The translations under genes and the position numbers were made by a program. From Umezawaea beigongshangensis (lineage in GTDB: Bacteria; Actinomycetota; Actinomycetes; Mycobacteriales; Pseudonocardiaceae), in assembly GCF_016464305.1 (NCBI RefSeq), contig NZ_JAEIOJ010000001.1, positions 580,685 through 644,684 of the forward strand: a stretch of DNA of 64,000 nt, written 5' to 3'. The number at the start of each line of letters is the position of its first letter. Within the stretch, counting starts at the first letter, position 1. The notes beneath the pieces were generated by a model. That model saw nothing but the letters and a program-made list of their open reading frames with translations. It made no database searches and was not told the DNA's origin. Positions 24,925 to 33,383 of this stretch are shown one piece after another.

Positions 24925-26454
24925 TCAGCGACCGTGCAGCAGCCGCACGAGGCGCACGACGTGCCGCAGGGTGCGGCTGCCCCTGTCGTAGCTGGACGGG
25001 TTGAGCGGGGCCCCGAAGCGCTTGCGCGCGACCGACTGCGGCGCGGCGAACTCCCGCAGGCCGTCCTCGCCGTGGACGCGGCCGAAGCCCGAGTCCCCCG
25101 AACCGCCGAAGGGCAGCGAGGGGATTCCGGCGAAGGCGAGCACGGAGTTGACCGACACCATGCCGGCGCGCATCTTCCCGGCCAGTTCGTCACCGCGCGA
25201 GCGGGAGAACACCGCGGCCCCGAGGGCGTAGCGGCTCGCGTTCGCCCGGCGCACGCCCTCGTCGGCGTCGGCGACCCGGTTGATCACCAGTACCGGGCCG
25301 AACGTCTCGTCGGCGACCGCGGCCGAGTCCTCCGGCACGTCGAGGAGCACCACGGGCTCGACGAACGGGGGCCGCACCGACTCCACGCCGCCCACGACGG
25401 CCCGCCCGCCCCGCTCCAGGGCGTCGCGCACGTGCGAGCGGACGATCTCGACCTGCGAGGGCATGGTGATCGGCCCCAGGTCGGCGTCGGGATCGCCGCC
25501 CGGCCGCAGCCGGGCCGCGCGGGCGGTCACCAGCGCGGTGAACTCGTCGGCGACGGCGTCGGCCACGTAGACCCGCTCCACCCCGGCGCAGGTCTGGCCC
25601 GCGTTGGTGAACCCGCCGAACACGACGGCCTCGGCCGCCGCCCTCAGGTCGGCGTCCTCCGCGATCACCACGGCGTCCTTGCCACCGCACTCCACCAGCA
25701 CGGGGGTGAGCGTCTCGGCGCAGGCCGCCATGACGCGCCGGCCCGTCGCCGTGGAGCCGGTGAACGCGAGCTTGTCCACGCCGGAGCGGCACAGGGCGGC
25801 ACCCGTCTCGCCGAACCCGGTGACGACCTGGAACACCGGCCGCCCCGGCACGACCTCGGCGAACGTGTCGGCGAGGAAGCGGCCGACGCCCGGCGTGTAC
25901 TCGCTGGGCTTGAACACCACCGCGTTGCCAGCGGCGAGGGCGTGGGTGATGGAGCCCATCGGGGTGAAGGCCGGGTAGTTCCACGGCCCGATCACGCCGA
26001 CCACGCCGTACGGCTTGTACTCGACCGTGGCCGAGTGGTTGGCCAGGAGAACGCCGGTCGCCACCCGGCGCTTGCCGAGCACGCGCCCGGCGTTGCGGGT
26101 CGCCCAGTGCAGGTGGTCGATCAGCAGCACCAGTTCGATGCGGGCGTCGTCGGCCGACTTGCCCGTCTCGGCGCTGATCAGCGCGAGCAGCTCGTCGAGG
26201 CGGGCCAGCAGGAGCTTCCGCCACGCGGTGAGCAGCGGGGTGCGCCCGGCGAAGCCGAGGTCGCGCCACCAGGCGGCGGCGGGCCGGGCCGCGCGGACGG
26301 CCTCGGCCACGTCGTCGGCCGAGTGCACCGGGTGGTGGGCGAGCACCTCGCCGGTGCGCGGGTCCAGCGAGGCGAACTGCTCCTCGCCAGCTGCGTGAGC
26401 GGTCCGGTCGTCGACCGGAACCGCCTGCGGACCGTCGGGGGCGGTCTGCGTCAT
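24925..26454 (-). CDS. NAD(P)-dependent aldehyde dehydrogenase
   Basis: A 509-residue ALDH-superfamily enzyme. The nucleophile Cys is in 'GFTNAGQTCAGVERVYV', the general base Glu in 'PVLVECGGKD', and the cofactor-binding 'VIGPWNYP' and 'AFTGSTATGRRV' are intact. The 30-residue N-terminal and the basic C-terminal extensions are longer than in minimal ALDHs. The substrate cannot be read from sequence. A TAC-N6-GTA site 31 nt upstream places it in the putative acyl-CoA regulon, so a short aliphatic aldehyde such as acetaldehyde is a reasonable guess. Confidence 0.88.
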   Translation of the reverse strand: MTQTAPDGPQAVPVDDRTAHAAGEEQFASLDPRTGEVLAHHPVHSADDVAEAVRAARPAAAWWRDLGFAGRTPLLTAWRKLLLARLDELLALISAETGKSADDARIELVLLIDHLHWATRNAGRVLGKRRVATGVLLANHSATVEYKPYGVVGVIGPWNYPAFTPMGSITHALAAGNAVVFKPSEYTPGVGRFLADTFAEVVPGRPVFQVVTGFGETGAALCRSGVDKLAFTGSTATGRRVMAACAETLTPVLVECGGKDAVVIAEDADLRAAAEAVVFGGFTNAGQTCAGVERVYVADAVADEFTALVTARAARLRPGGDPDADLGPITMPSQVEIVRSHVRDALERGGRAVVGGVESVRPPFVEPVVLLDVPEDSAAVADETFGPVLVINRVADADEGVRRANASRYALGAAVFSRSRGDELAGKMRAGMVSVNSVLAFAGIPSLPFGGSGDSGFGRVHGEDGLREFAAPQSVARKRFGAPLNPSSYDRGSRTLRHVVRLVRLLHGR

Positions 26455-26485
26455 CGACCCTCCAGGTGCTCACCGCGAACTGCGT

Positions 26486-26501
26486 ATTACCCGACAGTAA
26501 C
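26486..26501. promoter_or_regulatory. TAC-N6-GTA operator upstream of aldehyde dehydrogenase
   Basis: ATTACCCGACAGTAAC lies 31 nt before the ALDH start codon, between ALDH and the DUF3558 gene. A partly overlapping GTAACGGGTA follows. Confidence 0.55.
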
Positions 26502-26532
26502 GGGTAGCCGCCCGCGCGTCAGCCCCCGCGGT

Positions 26533-27543
26533 TCAGGGCTTGGGGATCTTCGGCAGCAGCGCCTTGGCGAACGCCTGCGCCCTGGCGCACCGGTCGAACT
26601 GCGACTCCTTCGGGCCCGAGGACTTGACCTCGACGAGCTCGCCCTCGGTCCCACCCGACTCGCGCTGGAGCCAGAACACCTCGCAGCTCGGGAACGCGCC
26701 GTCGTCGGGGAGCTGGAACGCCGGCGTGCCGTTCAGGTCGACCGGCTGCTGCCCCGGCTCGAAGGCGTTGCCGTCCGGCACGAACGTGGTGCGGAAGTTG
26801 ACCGAGATCTCGGCGGTGCGCGAGATCCACGAGCAGTTGTGCAGCCCGTAGGGGTAGGTCTTGGGGGCGTCGCCCGCCGCCTCCGCGACCACGCCCTGCT
26901 CGGGCAGCGCGCACGGGTCGAGCGAGACCAGCGAGCCCTTGGCGGGAGTGATCTTCTCGGCGCCGTCGGCGATCTGCCGCACGACCGACTCGGCGACCGC
27001 GCGGCCGGGCACGCACGGATCGCCCTCCTTGTAGCCGATCTGCACGGTGATCCCGAGTCCCGGCTCGTCCTGCGTGATGACGTGGACGAAGCACGCGGTG
27101 TCGTCGAGCGTCTGCTCCACGCTGGGCAGCCCGCCGATCTTGCGGTCCGCCTTCTCGACCTCGCTCGTCATCGTCTCGCCGAGCTTGATGCTGATGCTCA
27201 GGTCCTCGCCCTGCTTGTCCACCATGTAGTTGGCGCACTCGCTGAAGCTCGACGGGGTCGTGTCGGCCGGGCGGCCCAGCGAGCGCAGCACCTCGTTGTC
27301 GAACAGCGCGCACGGGTCGAGCAGGCGCAGCTGGTCGGGGGCGAACGCGGGGTCGGCCCGGCCGGCGCCCCGGTTGCCGCCGCTGGTCGGCGTGCCGGAC
27401 CCGGTGACGTTCTCCGCGACGGGGACGGTGCTGCGCGGGTAGGTCTTCTTCGCGAGGTCGGGACCGGTCGCGCACCCGCTCAGGACGGTGAGCGCGCAGA
27501 CGACGGCGGCGACCGCGGTGGCGCGGTGGTGGGGACGGGTCAC
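26533..27543 (-). CDS. Double-domain DUF3558 lipoprotein
   Basis: A 336-residue lipoprotein with an Arg/His n-region, hydrophobic core and lipobox (LSGC). Two DUF3558-like halves follow ('LLDPCALFDNEVLRSLG', 'SLDPCALPEQGVVAEAAG'), each with its own Cys set. The start GTG 27543 is preferred over GTG 27567: a TACCGT box lies 7 nt before it, and the signal peptide then begins properly at 'VTRPHHRATAVAAV'. Anchored outside the membrane; function unknown. Confidence 0.8.
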   Translation of the reverse strand: MTRPHHRATAVAAVVCALTVLSGCATGPDLAKKTYPRSTVPVAENVTGSGTPTSGGNRGAGRADPAFAPDQLRLLDPCALFDNEVLRSLGRPADTTPSSFSECANYMVDKQGEDLSISIKLGETMTSEVEKADRKIGGLPSVEQTLDDTACFVHVITQDEPGLGITVQIGYKEGDPCVPGRAVAESVVRQIADGAEKITPAKGSLVSLDPCALPEQGVVAEAAGDAPKTYPYGLHNCSWISRTAEISVNFRTTFVPDGNAFEPGQQPVDLNGTPAFQLPDDGAFPSCEVFWLQRESGGTEGELVEVKSSGPKESQFDRCARAQAFAKALLPKIPKP

Positions 27544-27550
27544 GGAGTGC

Positions 27551-27556
27551 ACGGTA
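27551..27556 (-). promoter_or_regulatory. -10 box TACCGT, leaderless lipoprotein gene
   Basis: TACCGT on the minus strand lies 7 nt before GTG 27543 and argues for the shorter protein. Confidence 0.45.
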
Positions 27557-27716
27557 GCGACCGTCACGCGTGGACGTGAGAGGAACTGCCGAAAGCGAAA
27601 TGCCTGGTCACACGTAGCGTGGCTGAGGTCACGCAGAGGTTCGGGAACGATACAGAAGATCGACGCGCTGCACTGGGTGCAAGGACATCACCGCTGAGAG
27701 GAAAGATCTGTTGACG

Positions 27717-27869
27717 ATGCAGGACGGCCGTCCCCGCACCACCGTGCGCCGCAACCGCTCCGTCCAGGCCGACCGGCTCGGCCGCGCGATCCGCTGGATC
27801 GACGACTGGACCGTCGAGGCGTTCAACCCGGTCTACCCGCGCTCGCGCGTGGTGCGCGCACGCGGGTAG
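27717..27869 (+). CDS. Basic 50-residue protein
   Basis: A small ORF coding for a 50-residue Arg-rich, strongly basic protein with the central stretch 'LGRAIRWIDDWTVEAFNPVY'. A GAGAGGAAAG box lies 14-20 nt upstream of the ATG; an in-frame TTG at 27711 would have better spacing. Codon third positions are GC-rich, as in real genes here. It stands alone between two leftward genes, with its own upstream region. The 3' end folds into a GC hairpin (27836-27866). No family recognised. Confidence 0.5.
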   Translation: MQDGRPRTTVRRNRSVQADRLGRAIRWIDDWTVEAFNPVYPRSRVVRARG

Positions 27870-27885
27870 ACCGAGCACCGGGAGA

Positions 27886-28167
27886 TCAGTGGCCGGTGGC
27901 GTCGGAGTCGACGTCGCTGGCCTTCGTGCCGTCCGGGGGCACGACGACCGGTCGCAGCTTCGCCCACACGGCGAACAGCGCCGAGAGCAGCGCCATGCCG
28001 ATGCCGGACCACAGGTTGATGTTCATGTCGCCGGCCTTCGCCAGCTCCGTCTCGTCGGTGAACCAGGCCCCGACGACGACGAGCACGACGCCGTAGACCG
28101 CGAACAGCATCGCGATGACGAGACGCAGGTCGAACAGACCCGCGGAGTGTGACTTCTGCTCGGACAC
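27886..28167 (-). CDS. Small two-span partner of the sodium:solute symporter
   Basis: A 93-residue protein with two membrane spans (about 12-34 and 50-68) separated by a short acidic loop, ending in a charged tail. It lies 10 nt after the symporter gene. Similar two-span proteins follow SSS-family genes in many actinomycetes and are thought to be accessory subunits, comparable in size to YjcH beside ActP. The GTG start has GGGAG upstream. Function as a partner is inferred from position. Confidence 0.75.
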   Translation of the reverse strand: MSEQKSHSAGLFDLRLVIAMLFAVYGVVLVVVGAWFTDETELAKAGDMNINLWSGIGMALLSALFAVWAKLRPVVVPPDGTKASDVDSDATGH

Positions 28168-28177
28168 GACGACTCCC

Positions 28178-29863
28178 TCAGCCGAAGACGATGTTGAGGA
28201 CGACGGTCAGCACGAGCACGCCACCGCCGAGGAGGGCGGGCGAGCGGTACCAGCCCGCGTCGTCGCCCGTGGTGGAGTGCTGCCGGTCGGCCTTCGGAGT
28301 GAGGCTGTAGACCAGACCGCCGAGCCGCTCCTCGGGCACCGGCTTGGTGAACAGCGTGACCACGACGCTCACCAGGATGTCGACCACGAACGCCACACCG
28401 GCACCGACGAAGCTGGCGCCCTGGCCCGGCAGGTCGATCACACCGACCTCGGCGAGCAGGAAGATCGCGACGGCGCCGAACGTTCCGGCGACCAGACCGG
28501 CCCAGCCCGCGGCGGCGGACATCCTCTTCCAGAACATGCCGAGGATGAAGGTGGCGAACAGCGGCGCGTTGAAGAACGAGAACAGCGCCTGGATGTAGTC
28601 CATGATGTTGCCGTAGCCCGACGCGATGAACGCCGTGCCGATGGCGATCACGGTGCCGCCGACGGTGGCCAGCCGGCCCACCCGCAGGTAGTACTCGTCC
28701 GGCTTGTCCTTCTTGACGTAGTCCTGCCACAGGTCGTAGGTGAAGACCGTGTTGAAGGAGCTGACGTTCGCGGCGACACCGGCCATGAACGAGGCCAGCA
28801 GACCCGTGATGGCGATGCCGAGCATGCCGTTGGGCAGCAGTTCGCGCATGAGCAGCGGCAGGGCGTCGTTGTACTCGACGCCTCCGCCGGTCGCACCGGC
28901 CTTGAGCTCCTGCATCTGCGGCACGACCACCGCGGCGATCATGCCGGGCACGATGATGACGGCCGGGATGAGGGCCTTGGGGTACGCGCCGATGATCGGC
29001 GTGCGCCGCGCGGCGGACATGCTCTTGGCCGACAGCGCGCGCTGCACCTCGGCGAAGTTCGTCGTCCAGTAGCCGAAGGACAGCACGAAGCCCAGGCCGA
29101 ACACGATGCCGATGACCGACAGCACCGGGTTCTGGATGCCGGTCAGCTCCGTGGCCGGGTAGGCGGAGAGCTGATCGGCGCCGCCGGGACCAGCGGTGAT
29201 CTTCTCCTTGAGGCCGTCCCAGCCGCCGACCTTGCTGAGACCGGCGATCGTGAGCGGCAGCAGGGCCGCGACGATCACGAAGAACTGCAGCACCTCGTTG
29301 TAGATCGCGGCCGACAGGCCGCCGAGGGTGGTGTAGGCGAGCACGATGACGGCCGCGATCACGATCGACAGCGGGATCGGCCAGCCGAGCAGCAGGTTGA
29401 GCAGCAGCGCGAGGGCGTAGAGGTTGACGCCCGCGATGAGCACCTGGGCCGCGGCGAAGCTCAGCGCGTTGACCAGGTGCGCTCCCGTGCCGAAGCGCCG
29501 TCGCAGGAACTCCGGGACGCTGCGCACCTTGGAGCCGTAGTAGAACGGCATCATGACCAGGCCGAGGAAGACCATGGCCGGGATCGCGCCGATCCAGTAG
29601 TAGTGCACGGTCGGCAGGCCGTACTGAGCGCCGTTGGCCGCCATGCCCAGCAGCTCGATGGCGCCGAGGTTCGCCGAGATGAACGCGAGTCCGGTCACCC
29701 AGGCGGGGAGCGACCGGCCGGATAGCAGGAAGTCGAGACTGGTGGACACGGAGCGGCGGGCGAGCACGCCGATCCCGAGCACCACGACGAAGTAGATGAC
29801 GAGCAACGCGTAGTCCAGCGGAGTCGCGTCCAGGCGAAGATCCGCGTCGGCCAGCACCGTCAC
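28178..29863 (-). CDS. Sodium:solute symporter (SSS family)
   Basis: A 561-residue transporter with 13-14 predicted membrane spans and the SSS hallmark order: 'DFLLSGRSLPAWVTGLAFIS' after the first span, 'GLSAAIYNEVLQFFVIVAA' in the core, and 'NVSSFNTVFTYDLWQDYV' late. It imports a solute with sodium; the substrate is not identifiable. GTG 29863 is chosen over an upstream in-frame start at 29896 because GGAGG sits 7 nt before it. A TAC-N6-GTA site 62 nt upstream suggests a carboxylate or other substrate of the acyl-CoA regulon (inference). Confidence 0.88.
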   Translation of the reverse strand: MTVLADADLRLDATPLDYALLVIYFVVVLGIGVLARRSVSTSLDFLLSGRSLPAWVTGLAFISANLGAIELLGMAANGAQYGLPTVHYYWIGAIPAMVFLGLVMMPFYYGSKVRSVPEFLRRRFGTGAHLVNALSFAAAQVLIAGVNLYALALLLNLLLGWPIPLSIVIAAVIVLAYTTLGGLSAAIYNEVLQFFVIVAALLPLTIAGLSKVGGWDGLKEKITAGPGGADQLSAYPATELTGIQNPVLSVIGIVFGLGFVLSFGYWTTNFAEVQRALSAKSMSAARRTPIIGAYPKALIPAVIIVPGMIAAVVVPQMQELKAGATGGGVEYNDALPLLMRELLPNGMLGIAITGLLASFMAGVAANVSSFNTVFTYDLWQDYVKKDKPDEYYLRVGRLATVGGTVIAIGTAFIASGYGNIMDYIQALFSFFNAPLFATFILGMFWKRMSAAAGWAGLVAGTFGAVAIFLLAEVGVIDLPGQGASFVGAGVAFVVDILVSVVVTLFTKPVPEERLGGLVYSLTPKADRQHSTTGDDAGWYRSPALLGGGVLVLTVVLNIVFG

Positions 29864-29925
29864 CGGCCCACCTCCAAGTCCAACATTCCCCAACAAGAAG
29901 CCGCACGAACGACCAGCAATCGAAC

Positions 29926-29941
29926 GTTACCGCACAGTAGA
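29926..29941. promoter_or_regulatory. TAC-N6-GTA operator upstream of the symporter
   Basis: GTTACCGCACAGTAGA keeps TAC-N6-GTA but ends AGA instead of AAC, the weakest of the six sites. It lies 62 nt before the symporter start. Confidence 0.45.
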
Positions 29942-30203
29942 GCGAGTGCTGCGATCGGACCGTAGTCTCCTGATCACGGAACCGCAGATCATCGATCACT
30001 CCACCGGGGATGGACCGCGCCGCGGCAGGGGCCGACTTCCCCGCGTCCGGATCGGCGAAACCACACCGGCGCCGATCCGTGCCGACGGTCACCGGACCGG
30101 GTGCCGACCGATCGGTGCGCGGGCGCGCGGCAGCCGCTCGGCGGGGTGGGGATCACCGGCCGACCGGTGGTGCGGCGCGGACGCCGTCGACGGCGCTCGC
30201 GCC
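29942..30203. other. Intergenic region without a recognised gene
   Basis: Between the symporter operator and the nucS stop codon I see no credible ORF, RNA gene or strong hairpin. It holds upstream sequence of the symporter gene. Confidence 0.5.
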
Positions 30204-30863
30204 TCAGAACAGGCGCAGGTCGTCGCTCTCGATGCCGCGCAGCTCGTCGTAGTCGAGCACCACGCAGCGGATGCCCCGGTCCTCGGCGAGCGTCCGCGCC
30301 TGCGGCTTGATCTGCTGCGCGGCGAAGATCCCCCGCACGGGGGCGAGCAGCGGATCGCGGTTCAGCAGCTCCAGGTAGCGGGTGAGCTGCTCCACGCCGT
30401 CGATCTCGCCGCGCCGCTTGATCTCCACCGCCACCGACTTCCCGTCGGCGTCGCGGCACATCAGGTCGACCGGGCCGATCGGCGTGGGGAACTCCCGGCG
30501 CACCAGGCTCCAGCCCTCGCCCAGCGTGGTCACGTGCTCGGCGAGCAGCTTCTGCAGGTGCGCCTCGACGCCGTCCTTGACCAGACCCGGCTCGGCGCCC
30601 AGCTCGTGCTTCGAGTCGTGCAGCACCTCGTCCAGGGTGATGACGAGCTTCTCCCCCGCCTTGTTCTGCACGGTCCACAGACCGGGGTCCTCGATGAGCC
30701 AGCACGGCGGGCTCATCCAGTTCAGGGGCTTGTAGGCGCGGTCGTCGGAGTGCACCGAGAGCGAGCCGTCGGCCTTGATCAGCAGGAGCCGCTGGGCCAT
30801 CGGCAGGTGGGCGGTGAGGCGGCCGACGTAGTCGACCTGGCAACGAGCGATGACGAGGCGCAC
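30204..30863 (-). CDS. nucS: Mismatch-specific endonuclease NucS
   Basis: A 219-residue NucS/EndoMS, which cuts both strands at mismatches and replaces MutS/MutL in most actinobacteria. The N-terminal dimerisation domain begins '[16 protein letters not shown]'. The C-terminal RecB-like nuclease domain has its catalytic residues in '[20 protein letters not shown]' and '[12 protein letters not shown]'. The start GTG 30863 has a TAGCCT box 6 nt upstream (leaderless). It is monocistronic. Confidence 0.93.
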   Translation of the reverse strand: MRLVIARCQVDYVGRLTAHLPMAQRLLLIKADGSLSVHSDDRAYKPLNWMSPPCWLIEDPGLWTVQNKAGEKLVITLDEVLHDSKHELGAEPGLVKDGVEAHLQKLLAEHVTTLGEGWSLVRREFPTPIGPVDLMCRDADGKSVAVEIKRRGEIDGVEQLTRYLELLNRDPLLAPVRGIFAAQQIKPQARTLAEDRGIRCVVLDYDELRGIESDDLRLF

Positions 30864-31172
30864 CGCGACAGGCTACGGGGTCCGGTCACGCACCGGACGG
30901 GTGCCGTCGCCCGCCGTGTCGTCCCTCCCGCGCACGCTGCTGCCGGCCGCGTCGTGCTCGTCACCGCCTCGGTGGCGCTGACCGTCCTCCGCGGACGGGC
31001 GCGCGTCCTCGCGGTCACGGCTCGCGGGTTCCGCGCGACGGGCTCGTGCCGCCGCCGGGCGCCGGCCCGCGCCCGTCACGTGGCTCGCGTCCGGTCTCCG
31101 GACCGCTCTGGGACCGATCGTCTACTTCGGATACGGTCGTCGGCGATCTGCCCCGTCCCCGGAGGGATGACG
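30864..31172. other. Divergent promoter region of nucS and the NUDIX gene
   Basis: This 309-nt gap holds the nucS -10 box TAGCCT (30870-30875, minus strand, 6 nt before the GTG) and the NUDIX ribosome-binding site GGAGGG (31161-31166). Nothing else is recognised. Confidence 0.5.
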
Positions 31173-31715
31173 ATGGAAGCGCTCGGCTCGCGCGAGGTGT
31201 ACGCGAACGCGTGGATGACCGTGCGGGAGGACCGCATCCGCAGGACGGACGGGACCACCGGCGTCTACGGCGTGATCGACAAGCCCGACTACGCGCTGGT
31301 GGTCCCCCTCGACGGCGAACGGGTCCACCTGGTCGAGCAGCACCGCTACCCGCTGGGGATGCGGCGCTGGGAGTTCCCGCAGGGCACCGCGCCCGACCGG
31401 GCCGACTCCGACCCGCTGGAGCTGGCCGCGCGCGAACTGCGCGAGGAGACGGGCCTGCGCGCCGGGCGGATGGTGGAGCTGGGCACGCTGGACGTGGCCC
31501 CCGGCATGTCCAGTCAGCGCGGCCGGGTGTTCCTCGCGACGGACCTCGTCGAGGGCGAGCCGGAGCGCGAGGCCGAGGAGCAGGACATGCGCACCGCCTG
31601 GTTCGCGCGCGGCGAGTTCGAGGCCATGATCGCGCGCGGGGAGATCACCGACGCGCAGACGGTGGCCGCCTACACGCTGCTCCTGCTGCACGAGCACGCC
31701 CAGCCGCCCACCTGA
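31173..31715 (+). CDS. NUDIX hydrolase (ADP-ribose pyrophosphatase-like)
   Basis: A 180-residue NUDIX protein. The Nudix helix is seen in 'ELAARELREETGL' after 'WEFPQGTAPD', and 'TLDVAPGMSSQRGRVFLA' and 'EEQDMRTAWF' resemble ADP-ribose/nucleoside-diphosphate-sugar hydrolases. The Glu spacing ahead of the box is slightly non-canonical. ATG 31173 is chosen over ATG 31167 because GGAGGG is 6 nt before it and directly abuts the earlier ATG. Confidence 0.8.
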   Translation: MEALGSREVYANAWMTVREDRIRRTDGTTGVYGVIDKPDYALVVPLDGERVHLVEQHRYPLGMRRWEFPQGTAPDRADSDPLELAARELREETGLRAGRMVELGTLDVAPGMSSQRGRVFLATDLVEGEPEREAEEQDMRTAWFARGEFEAMIARGEITDAQTVAAYTLLLLHEHAQPPT

Positions 31716-31730
31716 GTCGGCGCGGCCGGC

Positions 31731-32711
31731 TCAGACCGGCGACGCCACCGCCGCGGGGTGCTCCGGCACGCGGAACGTGCGCCGGTAGGCGTCGGGGGTG
31801 ACGCCCAGCTCGGCGCGCAGCCTGCGTCGCAGGTTGGCCGGTGTGCCCAGGCCCGACCTCTCGGCCACCCGGTGCACCGGCAGGTCGGTGGTCTCCAGCA
31901 GCCGCTGGGCCAGGCGCACCCGCTGCACCCGCAGCCAGCGCCCCGGCGTGCTGCCGGTGGCGGCGAGGAACGCGCGGTGGAACGTCCGCTCGCTCAGCCC
32001 GGAGTGCCCGGCCAGGTCGTCGACGCCGATCGGCTCGGCCAGCCGCGGCACCGCCCAGTCGACGGTGGCGGCGACGCCGGGCCGGTCGGGACGCGCCGGG
32101 ACGGGCGCCTCGACGTACTGGCGCTGGCCGCCCTCGCGCGCGGGCGGCATCACCAGGCGGCGGGCCAGCGCGGCGGCCACGTCCGCCCCGAGGGCGCGGC
32201 GCACGAGGTGCAGGCACAGGTCGGCCCCGCCCAGCACACCGGCCGACGTGTGCACGGACCCGTCGGAGGTGAACAGCACGTCGGGACGCACCAGGGCCGC
32301 CGGTGCGGTGGCGCGCAGCGCGTCGAGCAGCCGCCAGTGCGTCGTCGCCGCCCGTCCGTCGAGCAGTCCGGCCGCGGCGAGGACGAACGCCCCCGAGCAC
32401 AGGGCGGCGACCGTCGCGCCCGCCGCGTGGGCGGAGCGCAGCGCGCGGACCGCGCCGGGCGGCACGGGGGCGTGCGGGTCGGCACGGCCCGGCACGACGA
32501 CCAGGTCGCACCCGGCCAGCCCGGACAGGCCGTGCGTGGCGGGCAGCGAGCCGACCGGGTGCAGCGGCAGCGAGCGGCGACCGGCGGAGCAGAGCCGCAG
32601 CTCGAAGGGACCGATTCCCGCGTCCGCGCGGTCCACGCCCCACACCTCGCTCGCCACGGCGACGTCGAAGGTGCGGGTTCCCGGCAGGATCAGAACGCCC
32701 ACGGTGCGCAT
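31731..32711 (-). CDS. GlxA-type regulator (DJ-1/PfpI-like plus AraC DNA-binding domain)
   Basis: A 326-residue regulator. Residues 1-170 form a DJ-1/PfpI (class I glutamine amidotransferase-like) sensor with the nucleophile-elbow Cys in 'AALCSGAFVLAAAGLL'. The C-terminal 110 residues are an AraC helix-turn-helix pair ('IGVDDLAGHSGLSERTFHRA', 'RVAERSGLGTPANLRRRLR'). It is divergent from the cysteine hydrolase at 32784, its most likely target, with a 72-nt shared promoter region. The ligand is unknown. Confidence 0.85.
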   Translation of the reverse strand: MRTVGVLILPGTRTFDVAVASEVWGVDRADAGIGPFELRLCSAGRRSLPLHPVGSLPATHGLSGLAGCDLVVVPGRADPHAPVPPGAVRALRSAHAAGATVAALCSGAFVLAAAGLLDGRAATTHWRLLDALRATAPAALVRPDVLFTSDGSVHTSAGVLGGADLCLHLVRRALGADVAAALARRLVMPPAREGGQRQYVEAPVPARPDRPGVAATVDWAVPRLAEPIGVDDLAGHSGLSERTFHRAFLAATGSTPGRWLRVQRVRLAQRLLETTDLPVHRVAERSGLGTPANLRRRLRAELGVTPDAYRRTFRVPEHPAAVASPV

Positions 32712-32783
32712 GGCAGAAAAGTACTCCAGCGCGCAGCTCCTGCCACTGTCGCGCACCCCGGCCCCGCGACGATCCTCGACGTC

Positions 32784-33338
32784 ATGACAACGGCTCTGAT
32801 CCTCATCGACGTGCAGCGCGGCTTCGACGACGCGGACTTCTGGGGACCGCGCGACAACCCCGGCGCGGAGGCGAACATCGCCGCCCTGCTCGACGGGTGG
32901 GCGTCCGCGGGTCTGCCGCTGGTGCTGGTGCGGCACGACTCGGTGCACCCCGGCTCTCCCCTGGCCGCGGGCACGCCCGGCAACGCCTTCAAGCCCGAGC
33001 TCGACGGGGCGCGACCCGACCTGGTGTTCGCGAAGAACGTGAACTCGGCGTTCCACGGGGAGGTGGACCTGCACGCGTGGCTGGGCCGGCGCGGCATCGC
33101 GGACCTGGTCGTCGCGGGAGTCCAGACGAACCACTGCGTCGAGACCACGGCGCGGGTCGGCGGCAACCTGGGGTACCGCGTCCGCGTCCCGCTGGACGCC
33201 ACGTTCACCTTCGACCTGGCGGGTCCGGACGGCGTGGCGCTGACCGCGGCCGAGCTGAGCAGGGCGACGGCGGTGAACCTGCACGGCGGCGGCTTCGCGG
33301 AGGTCACCACGACGAGGGCCGTGCTCGCGGCGCCGTGA
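32784..33338 (+). CDS. Isochorismatase-family cysteine hydrolase
   Basis: A 184-residue hydrolase of the isochorismatase/nicotinamidase fold. The catalytic triad is visible: Asp in 'LILIDVQRGF' (residue 9), Lys in 'LVFAKNVNSAF' and Cys in 'GVQTNHCVETTAR'. The substrate may be an amide or small acyl compound; sequence alone does not separate nicotinamidase-like from other members. It is divergent from the GlxA-type gene and ends at a strong hairpin. Confidence 0.85.
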   Translation: MTTALILIDVQRGFDDADFWGPRDNPGAEANIAALLDGWASAGLPLVLVRHDSVHPGSPLAAGTPGNAFKPELDGARPDLVFAKNVNSAFHGEVDLHAWLGRRGIADLVVAGVQTNHCVETTARVGGNLGYRVRVPLDATFTFDLAGPDGVALTAAELSRATAVNLHGGGFAEVTTTRAVLAAP

Positions 33339-33343
33339 GCCCT

Positions 33344-33382
33344 CCCCGCGCGGGCCACCGGGGGGAGGTGGCCCGCGCGGGG
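33344..33382. terminator. Bidirectional 16-bp hairpin terminator
   Basis: Arms 33344-33359 and 33367-33382 are perfectly complementary with a 7-nt loop. The hairpin lies between the converging cysteine hydrolase and ecm genes. Confidence 0.7.
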
Positions 33383-33383
33383 G

